A stretch of 64,000 nucleotides of DNA, from NCBI RefSeq assembly GCF_001613425.1, contig NZ_BDCI01000020.1:62001-126000 (forward strand), written 5' to 3'. Below, one piece after another: positions 56,431 to 64,000 of this stretch (positions are counted from its first letter, which is position 1; each line of letters starts with the position of its first letter). Made by a program: the position numbers and the translations under genes. The stretch comes from Nocardia vulneris. Its GTDB lineage: Bacteria; Actinomycetota; Actinomycetes; Mycobacteriales; Mycobacteriaceae. Under the pieces are notes generated by a model. It was not told where the DNA came from, searched no databases, and saw nothing but the letters and a program-made list of their open reading frames with translations.

Positions 56431-57342
56431 GTGACGACCTCGACACCGCCCGGCCCCGTCGCACCCGCGAGTCTGGTCGTGACGGGAGCCCGCGGACAGC
56501 TCGGGCGGGAACTGCTGCGGCTCGCGCCCGCCGCGCGCGCGCTGAGCCGCGCCGATCTGGACATCACCGACCCGGACGCGGTCGCCGCCGCGCTCCGGCC
56601 GGGGGCCGTGGTGCTCAACTGCGCCGCCTACACCGCGGTCGATCAGGCCGAGACCGAGATCGCCGCGGCGTTCGCGGGCAACGAGACCGGACCGGCCGTG
56701 CTCGCCGCCGCCTGCGCCCGGGCCGGGGCGCGGCTGATCCACGTCTCCACCGACTACGTTTTCGCGGGGACCGGCGCACGCCCCTACGAGACCACCGACC
56801 CGACCGGGCCGGTCACGGTCTACGGACAGTCCAAACTCGCGGGCGAAAAGGCCGTGCTGGCGCTCGCGCCGCAGGCGCACGTGGTGCGCACCGCATGGGT
56901 ATACACCGGGCACGGCAGCGATTTCGTCGCCACCATGCGCCGGCTGGAACGCGAACGCGACACCGTCGATGTGGTCGACGACCAACTCGGATCACCCACC
57001 TACGCCGCCGATCTCGCCGCCGCGCTGCTGGAATTGGCCGGGCGGCCCGACGCCCCGCGCCTGCTGCACGCCACCAACGCCGGGCAGGCCAGCTGGTTCG
57101 AGCTCGCGCGCGCGGTGTTCGCGGCGGTGGGCGCCGATCCGGCCCGGGTGCGCCCGTGCGATTCGTCCGCGTATCCGAGACCCGCACGGCGCCCGGCATA
57201 TTCGGTGTTGTCGCCGCGGGCCTGGCACGACGCGGGGCTCACCCCGCTGCGTCCGTGGCGAGCCGCGCTGGACGAGGCGCTGTCCCGCTCGTCCGATGGA
57301 CTGGGTCCGGCCGCGACCACTAGGCTCAGCGGCCGTGAGTGA
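56431..57342 (+). CDS. rmlD: dTDP-4-dehydrorhamnose reductase
   Basis: Last step of dTDP-L-rhamnose synthesis; reduces dTDP-4-keto-rhamnose with NADPH. The 303-residue SDR protein has LVVTGARGQLGRELL near the N-terminus, a STDYVFAG motif and the catalytic YGQSK. Rhamnose is essential for the arabinogalactan linker. GTG at 56431 is the start; there is no convincing ribosome-binding site, so a leaderless start is possible. The 3' end overlaps wbbL by eight bases. The ~260 bp upstream of the gene hold no support for other genes. Confidence 0.93.
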   Translation: MTTSTPPGPVAPASLVVTGARGQLGRELLRLAPAARALSRADLDITDPDAVAAALRPGAVVLNCAAYTAVDQAETEIAAAFAGNETGPAVLAAACARAGARLIHVSTDYVFAGTGARPYETTDPTGPVTVYGQSKLAGEKAVLALAPQAHVVRTAWVYTGHGSDFVATMRRLERERDTVDVVDDQLGSPTYAADLAAALLELAGRPDAPRLLHATNAGQASWFELARAVFAAVGADPARVRPCDSSAYPRPARRPAYSVLSPRAWHDAGLTPLRPWRAALDEALSRSSDGLGPAATTRLSGRE

Positions 57343-58237
57343 TTCCGATTCCGCCAGCGCGGGCCTGGCCGTCGTCACGGTGACCTATTCACCCGGCGAA
57401 CACCTCGAGCACTTCATCACCACGCTGGCCGATGCCACGACCGAGAAGCCACAGGTGATCCTCGCCGACAACGGCTCCACCGACGGGGTGCCGGAGCTGG
57501 TCGCCGAGGCCAACTCGCACGTGCGACTGCTACGCACCGGCGGCAACATCGGCTACGGCGGCGCGATCAACCGCGCTGTCGCCGAGATCGATCCGGCCAT
57601 CGAATTCATCGTGATCGCCAACCCCGACATCCGCTGGGGCACCGACGCCATCGACCAGTTGCTCGCCGCCGCGCAGCGCTGGCCGCGGGCCGGCGCGGTG
57701 GGCCCGCTGGTGCTGGAACCGGACGGCAGCGTCTACCCGTCGGCGCGCCGGGTGCCCGGACTGCTCGACGGCGCGGGGCACGCGATCCTCGGCACGGTGT
57801 GGAAGACGAATCCGTGGACCCGTCGTTACCGGCAGGAGAACGAGGAGATCTCCGAGCGCGCGGTCGGCTGGCTGTCCGGCTCCTGCCTGCTGGTGCGGCG
57901 CGCGGCCTTCGACTCGATCGACGGTTTCGACTCGCGCTACTTCATGTACATGGAGGACGTCGACTTCGGCGACCGGATGGGCAAGGCGGGCTGGCACAAC
58001 GTGTTCGTGCCCTCGGCCGAGGTCACCCACGCCAAGGGGCACGCCGCGGGACGGCACCCGGAGAAGATGCTGCCCGCCCACCACGCCAGCGCCTACCGCT
58101 TCCAGGCCGACCGGCACCCGCACTGGTGGCAGCTGCCGCTGCGGCTGGCGCTGCGCGCCGGACTTGCGGTGCGCTCCCGGATTGCGGTTCGATCGGCGCT
58201 GCGCCAACAGGCGCGGGAAGCGGGTCACCCGGCCTAG
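57335..58237 (+). CDS. wbbL: Rhamnosyltransferase WbbL
   Basis: A GT2 glycosyltransferase that adds rhamnose to decaprenyl-diphospho-GlcNAc in the arabinogalactan linker. It has 300 residues. The nucleotide-sugar site includes VTVTYSPGEHLEHF and ILADNGSTDGVPE, and the metal and acceptor motif is MYMEDVDFGDRMGKAGW. GTG at 57335 overlaps the rmlD stop, so the genes are coupled. As in mycobacteria it stands between rmlD and manB. Confidence 0.94.
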   Translation: MSDSDSASAGLAVVTVTYSPGEHLEHFITTLADATTEKPQVILADNGSTDGVPELVAEANSHVRLLRTGGNIGYGGAINRAVAEIDPAIEFIVIANPDIRWGTDAIDQLLAAAQRWPRAGAVGPLVLEPDGSVYPSARRVPGLLDGAGHAILGTVWKTNPWTRRYRQENEEISERAVGWLSGSCLLVRRAAFDSIDGFDSRYFMYMEDVDFGDRMGKAGWHNVFVPSAEVTHAKGHAAGRHPEKMLPAHHASAYRFQADRHPHWWQLPLRLALRAGLAVRSRIAVRSALRQQAREAGHPA

Positions 58238-58418
58238 CGCGCGAAACGGGTATCCCGATACCAGGGCAGCTGAGCGGCAGGCCTGGGAAAACTCATCGAT
58301 TCGGCGGTTGCTGAGCGACAATGGCGCAGGGCCGTCGTACACGGCGGCCCGGTGCACCTCAGGCGGGCCGAACCTCGGCGCGCGCAACACTCGATCCACT
58401 GTGAACAGGGGACCTTGA

Positions 58419-59498
58419 ATGGCAGGAAATGCAGGCACCGACGCCGTGATCCTGGTGGGCGGGCAGGGGACGCGGCTGCGCCCGCTGACCCTCTCGGCAC
58501 CGAAGCCGATGCTGCCGACGGCCGGGCTGCCGTTCCTGACGCATCTGCTCGCCCGCATCGCGGACGCAGGCATCACCCACGTCGTGCTCGGCACCTCGTT
58601 CAAGGCGGAGGTGTTCGAGGAGCATTTCGGTGACGGCGCCGAGCTCGGCCTCGACATCGAATACGTCACCGAGACCGAGCCGCTCGGCACCGGCGGCGGC
58701 ATCCGCAACGTACTGCCCAAGCTGCGCGCCGACACCGTGATGGTGTTCAACGGCGACGTGCTCGGCGGCACCGAACTCGGCGCGGTGCTCGACACGCACG
58801 AGTCCACCAATGCCGACGTCACGCTGCACCTGGTCCGGGTCAGCGATCCACGCGCGTTCGGCTGTGTGCCGACCGACGCGGACGGCCGGGTCACCGCGTT
58901 CCTGGAGAAGACGCAGGATCCGCCGACCGATCAGATCAACGCCGGCTGCTACGTCTTCCGGCGCGAATACATCGAGAAGATCCCGTCCGGACGCCCGGTG
59001 TCGGTGGAGCGCGAGGTGTTCCCCTCGTTGCTCGCCGAGGGCGCGCGCGTGCAGGGGCATGTCGACTCCTCCTACTGGCGCGATATGGGCACCCCCGAGG
59101 ACTTCGTGCGCGGCTCCGCCGATCTGGTCCGCGGTATCGCCCCCTCGCCCGCGCTGCCCGGCCAGCGCGGCGAATCGCTCGTCCACCCGGGCGCGGGTGT
59201 CGCACCGGGCGCGCTGCTCATCGGGGGCACCGTCGTCGGTCGCGGGGCCGAGGTCGGCGCGGGCGCCCGGCTCGACGGCGCGGTCATCTTCGACGGCGCG
59301 GTCATCGAAGCGGGCGCGACGGTCGAGCGCTCGATCATCGGCTTCGGCGCCCGGATCGGTCCGCGCGCGCTGGTGCGCGACGGCGTCATCGGTGACGGCG
59401 CGCAGGTGGGTGCCCGCTGCGAGCTACTACGCGGCGCCCGGGTCTGGCCCGGCGTCGAGATTCCCGACGGCGGTATCCGCTTCTCCACCGACGTCTGA
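58419..59498 (+). CDS. Mannose-1-phosphate guanylyltransferase (nucleotidyltransferase, Rv3264c type)
   Basis: Makes GDP-mannose from mannose-1-phosphate and GTP, using the product of manB. It has 359 residues. The nucleotidyltransferase motif is VILVGGQGTRLRPLTLSAPKPMLPTA, and the C-terminal part is a left-handed beta-helix of hexapeptide repeats (GAEVGAGARLDGAVIFDGAVI). It matches Rv3264c by position and length. Glucose-1-phosphate thymidylyltransferase-like activity cannot be excluded from sequence alone. Confidence 0.9.
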   Translation: MAGNAGTDAVILVGGQGTRLRPLTLSAPKPMLPTAGLPFLTHLLARIADAGITHVVLGTSFKAEVFEEHFGDGAELGLDIEYVTETEPLGTGGGIRNVLPKLRADTVMVFNGDVLGGTELGAVLDTHESTNADVTLHLVRVSDPRAFGCVPTDADGRVTAFLEKTQDPPTDQINAGCYVFRREYIEKIPSGRPVSVEREVFPSLLAEGARVQGHVDSSYWRDMGTPEDFVRGSADLVRGIAPSPALPGQRGESLVHPGAGVAPGALLIGGTVVGRGAEVGAGARLDGAVIFDGAVIEAGATVERSIIGFGARIGPRALVRDGVIGDGAQVGARCELLRGARVWPGVEIPDGGIRFSTDV

Positions 59499-59647
59499 TC
59501 CGCCGGCCCGAAAAGCTACCGGGCGGAAACGGTTCCGTGGCGACGGCCGGTCTGGCAGGGTGCAGCGCGGGGTCTCGTGGCGTGCGCCGCGGGACCACCG
59601 CGTGTGCGCACTGTTCACCGACCGCAAGAGCCGAGGAGAGACATCGA

Positions 59648-59977
59648 ATGGGGAAATTCGCCCCCCGTGTGCTGGCCGCCGCCGTATTCGCCGGCTGTGC
59701 AATAGGATTCGCGCCGACCGCCGTGGCGGCGCCCTCGATCTACGAACCGAGCATCACCCCGTGCAGCCACTTGTTCCGCACGCCGCTGGAACTGGGCCGC
59801 CCGGGCACGACGTATTGGAGTCCGTTCGGCACCGCCGACATCGTCTGCTACGACGCGGGCGCCCTGGGCGTGAGCTACTACCAGCGCGATCCCGGCGGCC
59901 AGTGGCACGCCATGAACCAGCTGATCCCGGGCAACTACTTCATCAACGTGTTCGGGTACAACCAGTTGCCTGCGTAG
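59648..59977 (+). CDS. Small secreted protein of unknown function
   Basis: A 109-residue protein with a clear signal peptide (VLAAAVFAGCAIGFAPTAVAAP; cleavage near residue 27). The mature part has two cysteines and a GTTYWSPFGTADIVCYDAG stretch, and ends with YFINVFGYNQLPA. I do not recognise the family; short secreted proteins of this kind are common in Nocardia. ATG at 59648 follows GAGGAG. It converges with the esterase gene ten bases later. Confidence 0.78.
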   Translation: MGKFAPRVLAAAVFAGCAIGFAPTAVAAPSIYEPSITPCSHLFRTPLELGRPGTTYWSPFGTADIVCYDAGALGVSYYQRDPGGQWHAMNQLIPGNYFINVFGYNQLPA

Positions 59978-59986
59978 CGGGCACCG

Positions 59987-61585
59987 TCAGCTGAAGCCCA
60001 CGGCCTGTTCGCCCCACGCGGTGTGCAGGTCGCGGTCCGGGTTGTCGACCACCCGGTCGACGGTGTCGATCAGCAGCGTGGTCCGGGTCGACGGACGGTA
60101 CGGCGGCCAATGCTTGGACCCGTCGAGCGCCGCCGGGACGCCGTGCGTGGCGAACGCGAGCCAGCGCCGCATCATCCGGCCCGACACCTCCATGGCCACC
60201 TTGCGACCGCCGAGCCAGAACGTCGGATCATGATTGAACGAGCCGAAATTGCCGAACACATAAGGCAATTCGGTGGCATGCCCGGCACCGACCCGGGCCG
60301 CGCGCAGCATCGGCGTCGCATGGTCGAACCGGTACATCCAGGTCGGCGAGTGCTGGGCGTGCGCGTCGGCGACCCAGTGCGCCGGCATCCGGAACGCGGC
60401 GTCGCCGGACATGGCCAGCGCGCCACGGGTTTTGTCGAGATCGGGATAGGCCGAGGTGATCTCGGCGATCCGCTCGTGTGACCATTCCGGGTGGGCGGCC
60501 GCCACGTCGTTGAGCATTGCGTTCACCGCGTCCGGGGTCACCGGCATGATCGGCGAGCGGAACACCCGGAACAGCGAGGCCTCGTCCTTGTTGGTGCCGA
60601 TCATCAGCGGCACCCGATGCGAGCGGCCGTGCTGGAACCGATCGATCGGATAGGTCGGCAACAGGTCGCCGTCCACCACCGGCGCCGCGGCCAACCGGCC
60701 CGGCTCCTTCAGCGGAATCTCGTCCAGCAGGATCCCCGCCACCTCGACGATCTTCTCGATCGGCCAGTCGAGCAGTTCGACCGCGCGCGAGGCGGGCAGC
60801 TCCAGCAGTTCCAGGAAGCGCCGGGCCACCCCGGCCGCCCGGTTCTTGCCGAACACCGTGGTCGCGGGCGGGCTCTGCGCGATCGCCTTGTGGAACAGCC
60901 CGGCCGCACTCGGTGAGGTGAGCAATGCCGTGACGCAGCCCGCGCCGGAGGATTCGCCGAACAGCGTGACATTGCCCGGGTCGCCACCGAACGCGGCGAT
61001 GTTGTCGCGCACCCAGGCCAGCGCGGCGATCTGATCGTGCAGGCCGAGATTCGGGGTGAACGGGCCGGGCAGCGAGGACAGATCGAGGAAGCCGAGCGCG
61101 CCGAGCCGGTAGTTCACCGTGACCACCACGACATCGCCGGTCTCGGCGAGTTTGCGGCCGTCGTAGATGCCCTGGGCCGCCGTCCCGAGGCAGTAGGCGC
61201 CGCCGTGCAGCCAGACCAGGACCGGGCGCGGTTCACCCGAATCGAACGGCTCGATCGCTTCGCCGTCCGCACGCCGGGGCGCCCAGACGTTCAGCCACAG
61301 GCAGTCCTCGCCCATCCGCAGGTCCGAATCGACCGGAACCATATTGCCCATGGTCTGCGGCGCGATCTCGCCGAACGCGGCGCAGTCGCGGATGCCGTCC
61401 CAGCTCGGCGCGGGCCGCGGCGGCCGGAAGCGGTCGGCCCCGCTCGGCGCGGCCGCGTAGGGGATGCTGCGCCAGTAGGCGATCGGTCCGTCCCAGCGTC
61501 CGCGCACTTTTCCCGCGGCCGTGGCGACCACTGGCTCGGCGCCGCGCACCTCCCAGTCCGGTGCTGTCTCGAACTGTGTGCCCAT
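59987..61585 (-). CDS. Type-B carboxylesterase/lipase
   Basis: A 532-residue alpha/beta-hydrolase of the carboxylesterase family. The catalytic serine is in GESSGAG, the oxyanion hole in HGGAYCLG, and conserved WLNVWAPR and VTVNYRLGALGFL stretches are present. No signal peptide is obvious, so it probably acts in the cytosol on esters of fatty acids or xenobiotics. ATG at 61585 follows GGGAGG; the upstream frame is not homologous. Confidence 0.93.
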   Translation of the reverse strand: MGTQFETAPDWEVRGAEPVVATAAGKVRGRWDGPIAYWRSIPYAAAPSGADRFRPPRPAPSWDGIRDCAAFGEIAPQTMGNMVPVDSDLRMGEDCLWLNVWAPRRADGEAIEPFDSGEPRPVLVWLHGGAYCLGTAAQGIYDGRKLAETGDVVVVTVNYRLGALGFLDLSSLPGPFTPNLGLHDQIAALAWVRDNIAAFGGDPGNVTLFGESSGAGCVTALLTSPSAAGLFHKAIAQSPPATTVFGKNRAAGVARRFLELLELPASRAVELLDWPIEKIVEVAGILLDEIPLKEPGRLAAAPVVDGDLLPTYPIDRFQHGRSHRVPLMIGTNKDEASLFRVFRSPIMPVTPDAVNAMLNDVAAAHPEWSHERIAEITSAYPDLDKTRGALAMSGDAAFRMPAHWVADAHAQHSPTWMYRFDHATPMLRAARVGAGHATELPYVFGNFGSFNHDPTFWLGGRKVAMEVSGRMMRRWLAFATHGVPAALDGSKHWPPYRPSTRTTLLIDTVDRVVDNPDRDLHTAWGEQAVGFS

Positions 61586-61736
61586 GTTCGCACCTCCCAC
61601 CAGCGACCCGTTGGTGTGCTGCCGGTTTGCTCCAGCGGGTCCCGCACCTCGTGATCTCTTCTTCGAGAGTACGTCCATCCTGACGGTGTAAACGTGCGAC
61701 GCACCATGCTGAGACCATGGGCGGTACGCTTTACCG

Positions 61737-61958
61737 ATGCCGAGTTACAGCTATCGGTGCCGCAGTTGCGGGGACACCTTCGAGATGAACCGCCCGATGG
61801 CGGAGTCGTCGGCGCCGGCGTCCTGCCCGAGCGGCCACGCCGACACAGTCAAGCTGCTGACCACGTTCGGCACGGTCAGCCGGGGTGGCGCGGCGGCGAC
61901 GCCGAGTCCGCCATCGGCCCCCTCCGGCGGCTGCTGCGGCGGCGGTTGCTGCGCCTGA
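61737..61958 (+). CDS. FmdB-type zinc ribbon protein
   Basis: A 73-residue protein. The N-terminal zinc ribbon is MPSYSYRCRSCGDTFE with a downstream CPSGH, typical of FmdB regulators. The C-terminus ends with a GGCCGGGCC cysteine cluster. It is intact and ends 11 bases before the first 128-bp repeat. Confidence 0.88.
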   Translation: MPSYSYRCRSCGDTFEMNRPMAESSAPASCPSGHADTVKLLTTFGTVSRGGAAATPSPPSAPSGGCCGGGCCA

Positions 61959-61968
61959 CCCCGGCGCG

Positions 61969-62096
61969 GCAACGATTCAGTCGCGGCGATCGGCGTGGCC
62001 GAGATCACGTTCGGGGGCGACCCGGTCGCGTACCCGTTGCTTGAGCACTGCGATGTCGGGAAAACCGCCGTCCGCCTTGCGCTCCCACACCTGAGC
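61969..62096 (-). repeat. 128-bp direct repeat, left copy (duplicated 3' end of SelW-like gene)
   Basis: Perfectly identical to 62880-63007. On the minus strand it encodes the last 36 codons of the SelW-like gene (AQVWERKADGGFPDIAV onward) with its stop at 61977-61979, but the 5' part of the gene is missing. The copy joins the intact FmdB side to the toxin-antitoxin cassette. It marks the left junction of an insertion. Confidence 0.95.
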
Positions 62097-62122
62097 ACCT
62101 AAAGGGCTCCCGAAGCACACGC

Positions 62123-62431
62123 TCACAGTCTCAGGTATCGGCGTATTGCCTGATCCAACACAGCCTGCTCGGCTGCTGACAGGAACCCCACCGACTCCAG
62201 CACGTAGTTCGTGTCCAACGATCGAATCTGATCGACCATCAACAACGTTCGCTGATCCATGAGTTCGATTGCCGGTCGCCACGGAGAATCCTGCGCGCCC
62301 GTGGAGGTCGGGACCACGGTCACCATGCTCCAGTTCGTCACAGACAGGATCACCCCATACCGCCTACCCCGCTGTTCGTGTCCGCGCTTCACCTCCCCCA
62401 AGTTGATCTTGTGGATTGCGCCCCGGATCAC
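62123..62431 (-). CDS. mazF: MazF/PemK-family mRNA interferase toxin
   Basis: A 102-residue type II toxin, an endoribonuclease that cuts mRNA at short motifs. The core IRGAIHKINLG, GRRYGVILS and VTVVPTSTGAQ are typical; the arginine of RRYGVILS and the serine/threonine of PTST match the catalytic region. It overlaps the antitoxin by four bases (ATGA). Codon usage and lower GC than its neighbours point to transfer. It lies between two 128-bp repeats. Confidence 0.92.
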   Translation of the reverse strand: MIRGAIHKINLGEVKRGHEQRGRRYGVILSVTNWSMVTVVPTSTGAQDSPWRPAIELMDQRTLLMVDQIRSLDTNYVLESVGFLSAAEQAVLDQAIRRYLRL

Positions 62432-62733
62432 CAGGCATCCGGTTCGTCGCTGAGATCCTCACCAGCGTCGAGAAGCTGGTTCGCCACTTCTTGGGCCTGC
62501 CGCTCCCACTCCAGTTGCTCCAAAGCCTCCAGGGAACGCCGCAATACGTCTGTCTGCGTCTCACCCTCACGTGCGAGCTTGATCAGCAGTTCCCGGTCAT
62601 GCCCATTGGGCCTGAAACCTATAGTTGTTCCCTTGCCTCGGGCCTGCGTCACGCCCGTCCGAGGCTGATCCGACTGCTTCTTACTTCTAGCCTTCGTGGT
62701 CCTGTCCCGAGCTCTATTCCCCGTTGCCGCCAT
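62428..62733 (-). CDS. Antitoxin of the MazF pair (ribbon-helix-helix type)
   Basis: A 101-residue acidic-tailed protein. The central TTIGFRPNGHDRELLIKLAR segment and following helix resemble a ribbon-helix-helix DNA-binding domain. The C-terminal helical part ending in DAGEDLSDEPDAW probably wraps the toxin. The first 35 residues are basic. ATG at 62733 is seven bases after a strong -10 box, so the message is probably leaderless from that codon; ATG at 62742 overlaps the -10. Confidence 0.85.
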   Translation of the reverse strand: MAATGNRARDRTTKARSKKQSDQPRTGVTQARGKGTTIGFRPNGHDRELLIKLAREGETQTDVLRRSLEALEQLEWERQAQEVANQLLDAGEDLSDEPDAW

Positions 62734-62740
62734 GCACCCC

Positions 62741-62770
62741 ATCTTACCTGCGTGTTTTACATTTGTGCAA
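62741..62770 (-). promoter_or_regulatory. Promoter of the toxin-antitoxin operon
   Basis: On the minus strand TTGCAC (62770-62765) and TAAGAT (62746-62741) are separated by 18 bp. The start codon at 62733 follows the -10 by seven bases, the usual distance of a transcription start. The region is AT-rich compared with the genome. Confidence 0.65.
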
Positions 62771-62879
62771 CAACATGAACGCAGTCACGGCACATCGCCT
62801 TCGAGCTGAGACCACGCGATGCCGCCCTGCTCCGAGATGGATGAACCGCCCGGTCCGGACACCCGCGCTCGATCACGGA

Positions 62880-63007
62880 GCAACGATTCAGTCGCGGCGA
62901 TCGGCGTGGCCGAGATCACGTTCGGGGGCGACCCGGTCGCGTACCCGTTGCTTGAGCACTGCGATGTCGGGAAAACCGCCGTCCGCCTTGCGCTCCCACA
63001 CCTGAGC
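62880..63007 (-). repeat. 128-bp direct repeat, right copy
   Basis: Identical to 61969-62096, offset 911 bp. It carries the 3' end of the intact SelW-like gene plus eight bases beyond the stop. It defines the right boundary of the cassette. The unique segment between the copies is 783 bp (62097-62879). Confidence 0.95.
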
Positions 63008-63172
63008 GCCGTCGACGGTGATCCGGAAGACGCCACCGGTGCCCGGAACCAGCGCCACCTCACCGAGTTCGGCCGCGAAGGTGGTCAGCAGTTCCTGCGC
63101 CATCCAACTGGCACGCAGCAACCAGCGGCACTGGGTGCAGTATTCGATCGCGACACGCGGCATGCCGGTCAC
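62888..63172 (-). CDS. SelT/SelW/SelH (Rdx) family selenoprotein-like protein
   Basis: A 94-residue thioredoxin-like protein with the CxxC motif in VAIEYCTQCRW, where eukaryotic SelW has Cys-x-x-Sec. The C-terminal half (GGVFRITVDGAQVWERKADGGFPDI) is typical. Its role is presumed thiol redox. The 3' part is the right 128-bp repeat, so the intact gene was restored or spared when the toxin-antitoxin cassette arrived. Confidence 0.9.
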   Translation of the reverse strand: MTGMPRVAIEYCTQCRWLLRASWMAQELLTTFAAELGEVALVPGTGGVFRITVDGAQVWERKADGGFPDIAVLKQRVRDRVAPERDLGHADRRD

Positions 63173-63179
63173 CGTACCC

Positions 63180-63569
63180 TCAGGCCTCGATCTCGCCGTC
63201 CAGGTAGACCCAGGCCCCGTCGGCGCGCAGGAATCGGCTCACCTCGTGCAGCGAACCGCGGGTGCCGTCCGCGCGGTAGTGCGCGACGAACTCGACCAGC
63301 CCGGACTCGTCGAACAGCCCGCCGTCCGCGGTGCGCAGGATCTCCAGGAACAGCCACCGCTGCCCCGGATCCAGGTCCACCTCGGCGGGCCGGGTGCGCG
63401 GATGCCATGACTGCTTCAGATATTCGGTGTCCCCCACCGCGAATGCGGTGTAGCGCGAACGCATCAACGCCTCGGCGGTCGCCGCCGCACGTTTCCCGTT
63501 CAGCACCGGCCCGCAGCAGTCGTCGAAGGCTTCGCCTCGGCCACACGGACACATCCGCGTCCCACTCAT
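63180..63569 (-). CDS. YchJ-family (UPF0225) protein
   Basis: A 129-residue protein with an N-terminal SEC-C-like zinc motif (CPCGRGEAFDDCC) and the YchJ domain (EALMRSRYTAFAVGDTEYLKQSWH). Function is unknown. ATG at 63569 gives the expected MSGTRMCPCG start. It ends seven bases before the start of the SelW-like gene, so the two are probably in one operon. Confidence 0.92.
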   Translation of the reverse strand: MSGTRMCPCGRGEAFDDCCGPVLNGKRAAATAEALMRSRYTAFAVGDTEYLKQSWHPRTRPAEVDLDPGQRWLFLEILRTADGGLFDESGLVEFVAHYRADGTRGSLHEVSRFLRADGAWVYLDGEIEA

Positions 63570-63595
63570 CCCTTGATTCTCGCGCGTCACCCTGA

Positions 63596-63982
63596 TCACA
63601 GCTCACCCCGGGGTGGCCTCGACGCGGATGCACCGGCCGCGGCCAGGTCCGCGGCGAGCGCCACGGTCTGTTCGCGCCAACGGCGCAGATCGGTGACGCT
63701 CGGGGCGAGTTCGTAATCGTGGTGGTGCGCGGCGCGCGACAGCGCGGCCCACAGCACGCCCACCCGGGCCGCCACCTCCGGTCCGGCGAAGGCCCGCAAC
63801 GCGATCAGCTGCGCGCGCATCGGACAGCGCATCAGGGCGGGCGCCACCCGGACCCACAGCTCGTCCACCGACTGTTCCAGCGCGATGCGCAGGATCCACG
63901 CGGTGGCCCGGGACCACAGTCCGCCCGCGTCGGTGACCGCGCCGGAGAGCAGCTTGTCGACCGTGTCCAGTCGCTCGGCCAC
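63596..63982 (-). CDS. Hypothetical protein, possibly 5'-truncated by window edge
   Basis: A 128-residue helical protein that I do not recognise. GTG at 63982 would be a start, but the frame stays open to the end of the window, so the true start may lie beyond it. Conserved-looking stretches are ILRIALEQSVDELW and MRAQLIALRAFAG. It is 26 bases upstream of the YchJ gene on the same strand and may head this operon. Confidence 0.7.
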   Translation of the reverse strand: MAERLDTVDKLLSGAVTDAGGLWSRATAWILRIALEQSVDELWVRVAPALMRCPMRAQLIALRAFAGPEVAARVGVLWAALSRAAHHHDYELAPSVTDLRRWREQTVALAADLAAAGASASRPPRGEL

Positions 63983-64000
63983 CGACGGCCGCGGCCTCGG

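Noticed and set aside
53781..57323. 1180-codon plus-strand open frame
   Set aside because: It crosses TIGR03089 and LCP antisense and rmlD out of frame, all well supported genes; no domain is visible in it.
61977..62282. 101-codon frame ending in the left 128-bp repeat
   Set aside because: A chimera of antisense mazF sequence and the orphan SelW 3' end; no start signal.

Overview
The window is high-GC actinobacterial DNA with mycolata gene content and gene order: secA, hpf-comF-lpqB-mtrB-mtrA-tmk, sahH, alkB-rubA-rubB-tetR, fbiA-fbiB, whiB2, pmm/manA, and rmlD-wbbL-manB with an LCP protein. From recalled gene order it resembles the Rv3226-Rv3268 interval of Mycobacterium tuberculosis, but with rearrangements and many insertions. 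Nocardia, or a very close relative, is the best guess. No rRNA, tRNA, prophage, transposase or CRISPR array was recognised.

Layout. 1-3.5 kb: the end of an aldehyde dehydrogenase, aroA, and rsgA with an apparent CTG start. 3.5-7.1 kb: an NTF2-like protein, a VOC-fold remnant and secA. 7.3-14.4 kb: a lipid block with a DUF6459 protein, a WS/DGAT-like acyltransferase, a DUF6912 protein, a flavin/2Fe-2S reductase and two tandem acyl-CoA desaturases. The first desaturase carries a tail of 18-residue repeats. 14.5-18.1 kb: BluB, a small unknown protein, a 540-bp noncoding minisatellite, a GNAT enzyme and a thiolase with a perfect operator-like palindrome. 18.3-20.1 kb: an XRE regulator, a second XRE-like protein and an ImmA/IrrE-type protease. 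20.2-29.7 kb: the minus-strand core cluster hpf, comF, lpqB, mtrB, mtrA, tmk and sahH, interrupted by a fulvocin-C-like cysteine-rich protein.

29.8-35.3 kb: a GDPD lipoprotein and the alkane-hydroxylation locus. The locus has an operon alkB2-rubA-rubB-tetR, followed by a second AlkB whose C-terminus is a 186-residue hexapeptide-like repeat tail. 35.4-45.4 kb: NUDIX, fbiB/fbiA (coenzyme F420), whiB2, a metallopeptidase-fold protein, a DUF3499 protein, phosphomannomutase, a SIS protein, manA and a CDF transporter; several of these make mannose phosphates for the envelope. 45.5-53.8 kb: a phytoene-desaturase-like oxidoreductase, a TetR/DUF4267 divergent pair with two identical-class palindromes, dctA with a CitA/DcuS-type two-component system, and a P450. 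54-59.5 kb: TIGR03089, LCP, rmlD, wbbL and manB, which build the rhamnose linker and nucleotide sugars of the cell wall.

59.6-64 kb: a small secreted protein, a type-B carboxylesterase, an FmdB zinc ribbon, and a MazF-type toxin-antitoxin cassette lying between two perfect 128-bp copies of the 3' end of a SelW-like gene. A YchJ protein and a possibly partial unknown gene close the window.

Two themes stand out. Short tandem expansions in or near multiples of 18 bp occur in three separate places: the desaturase tail, the AlkB tail and the noncoding minisatellite. Small accessory modules (the fulvocin-like protein, the XRE/XRE/protease trio and the toxin-antitoxin cassette) are set into otherwise conserved core synteny.
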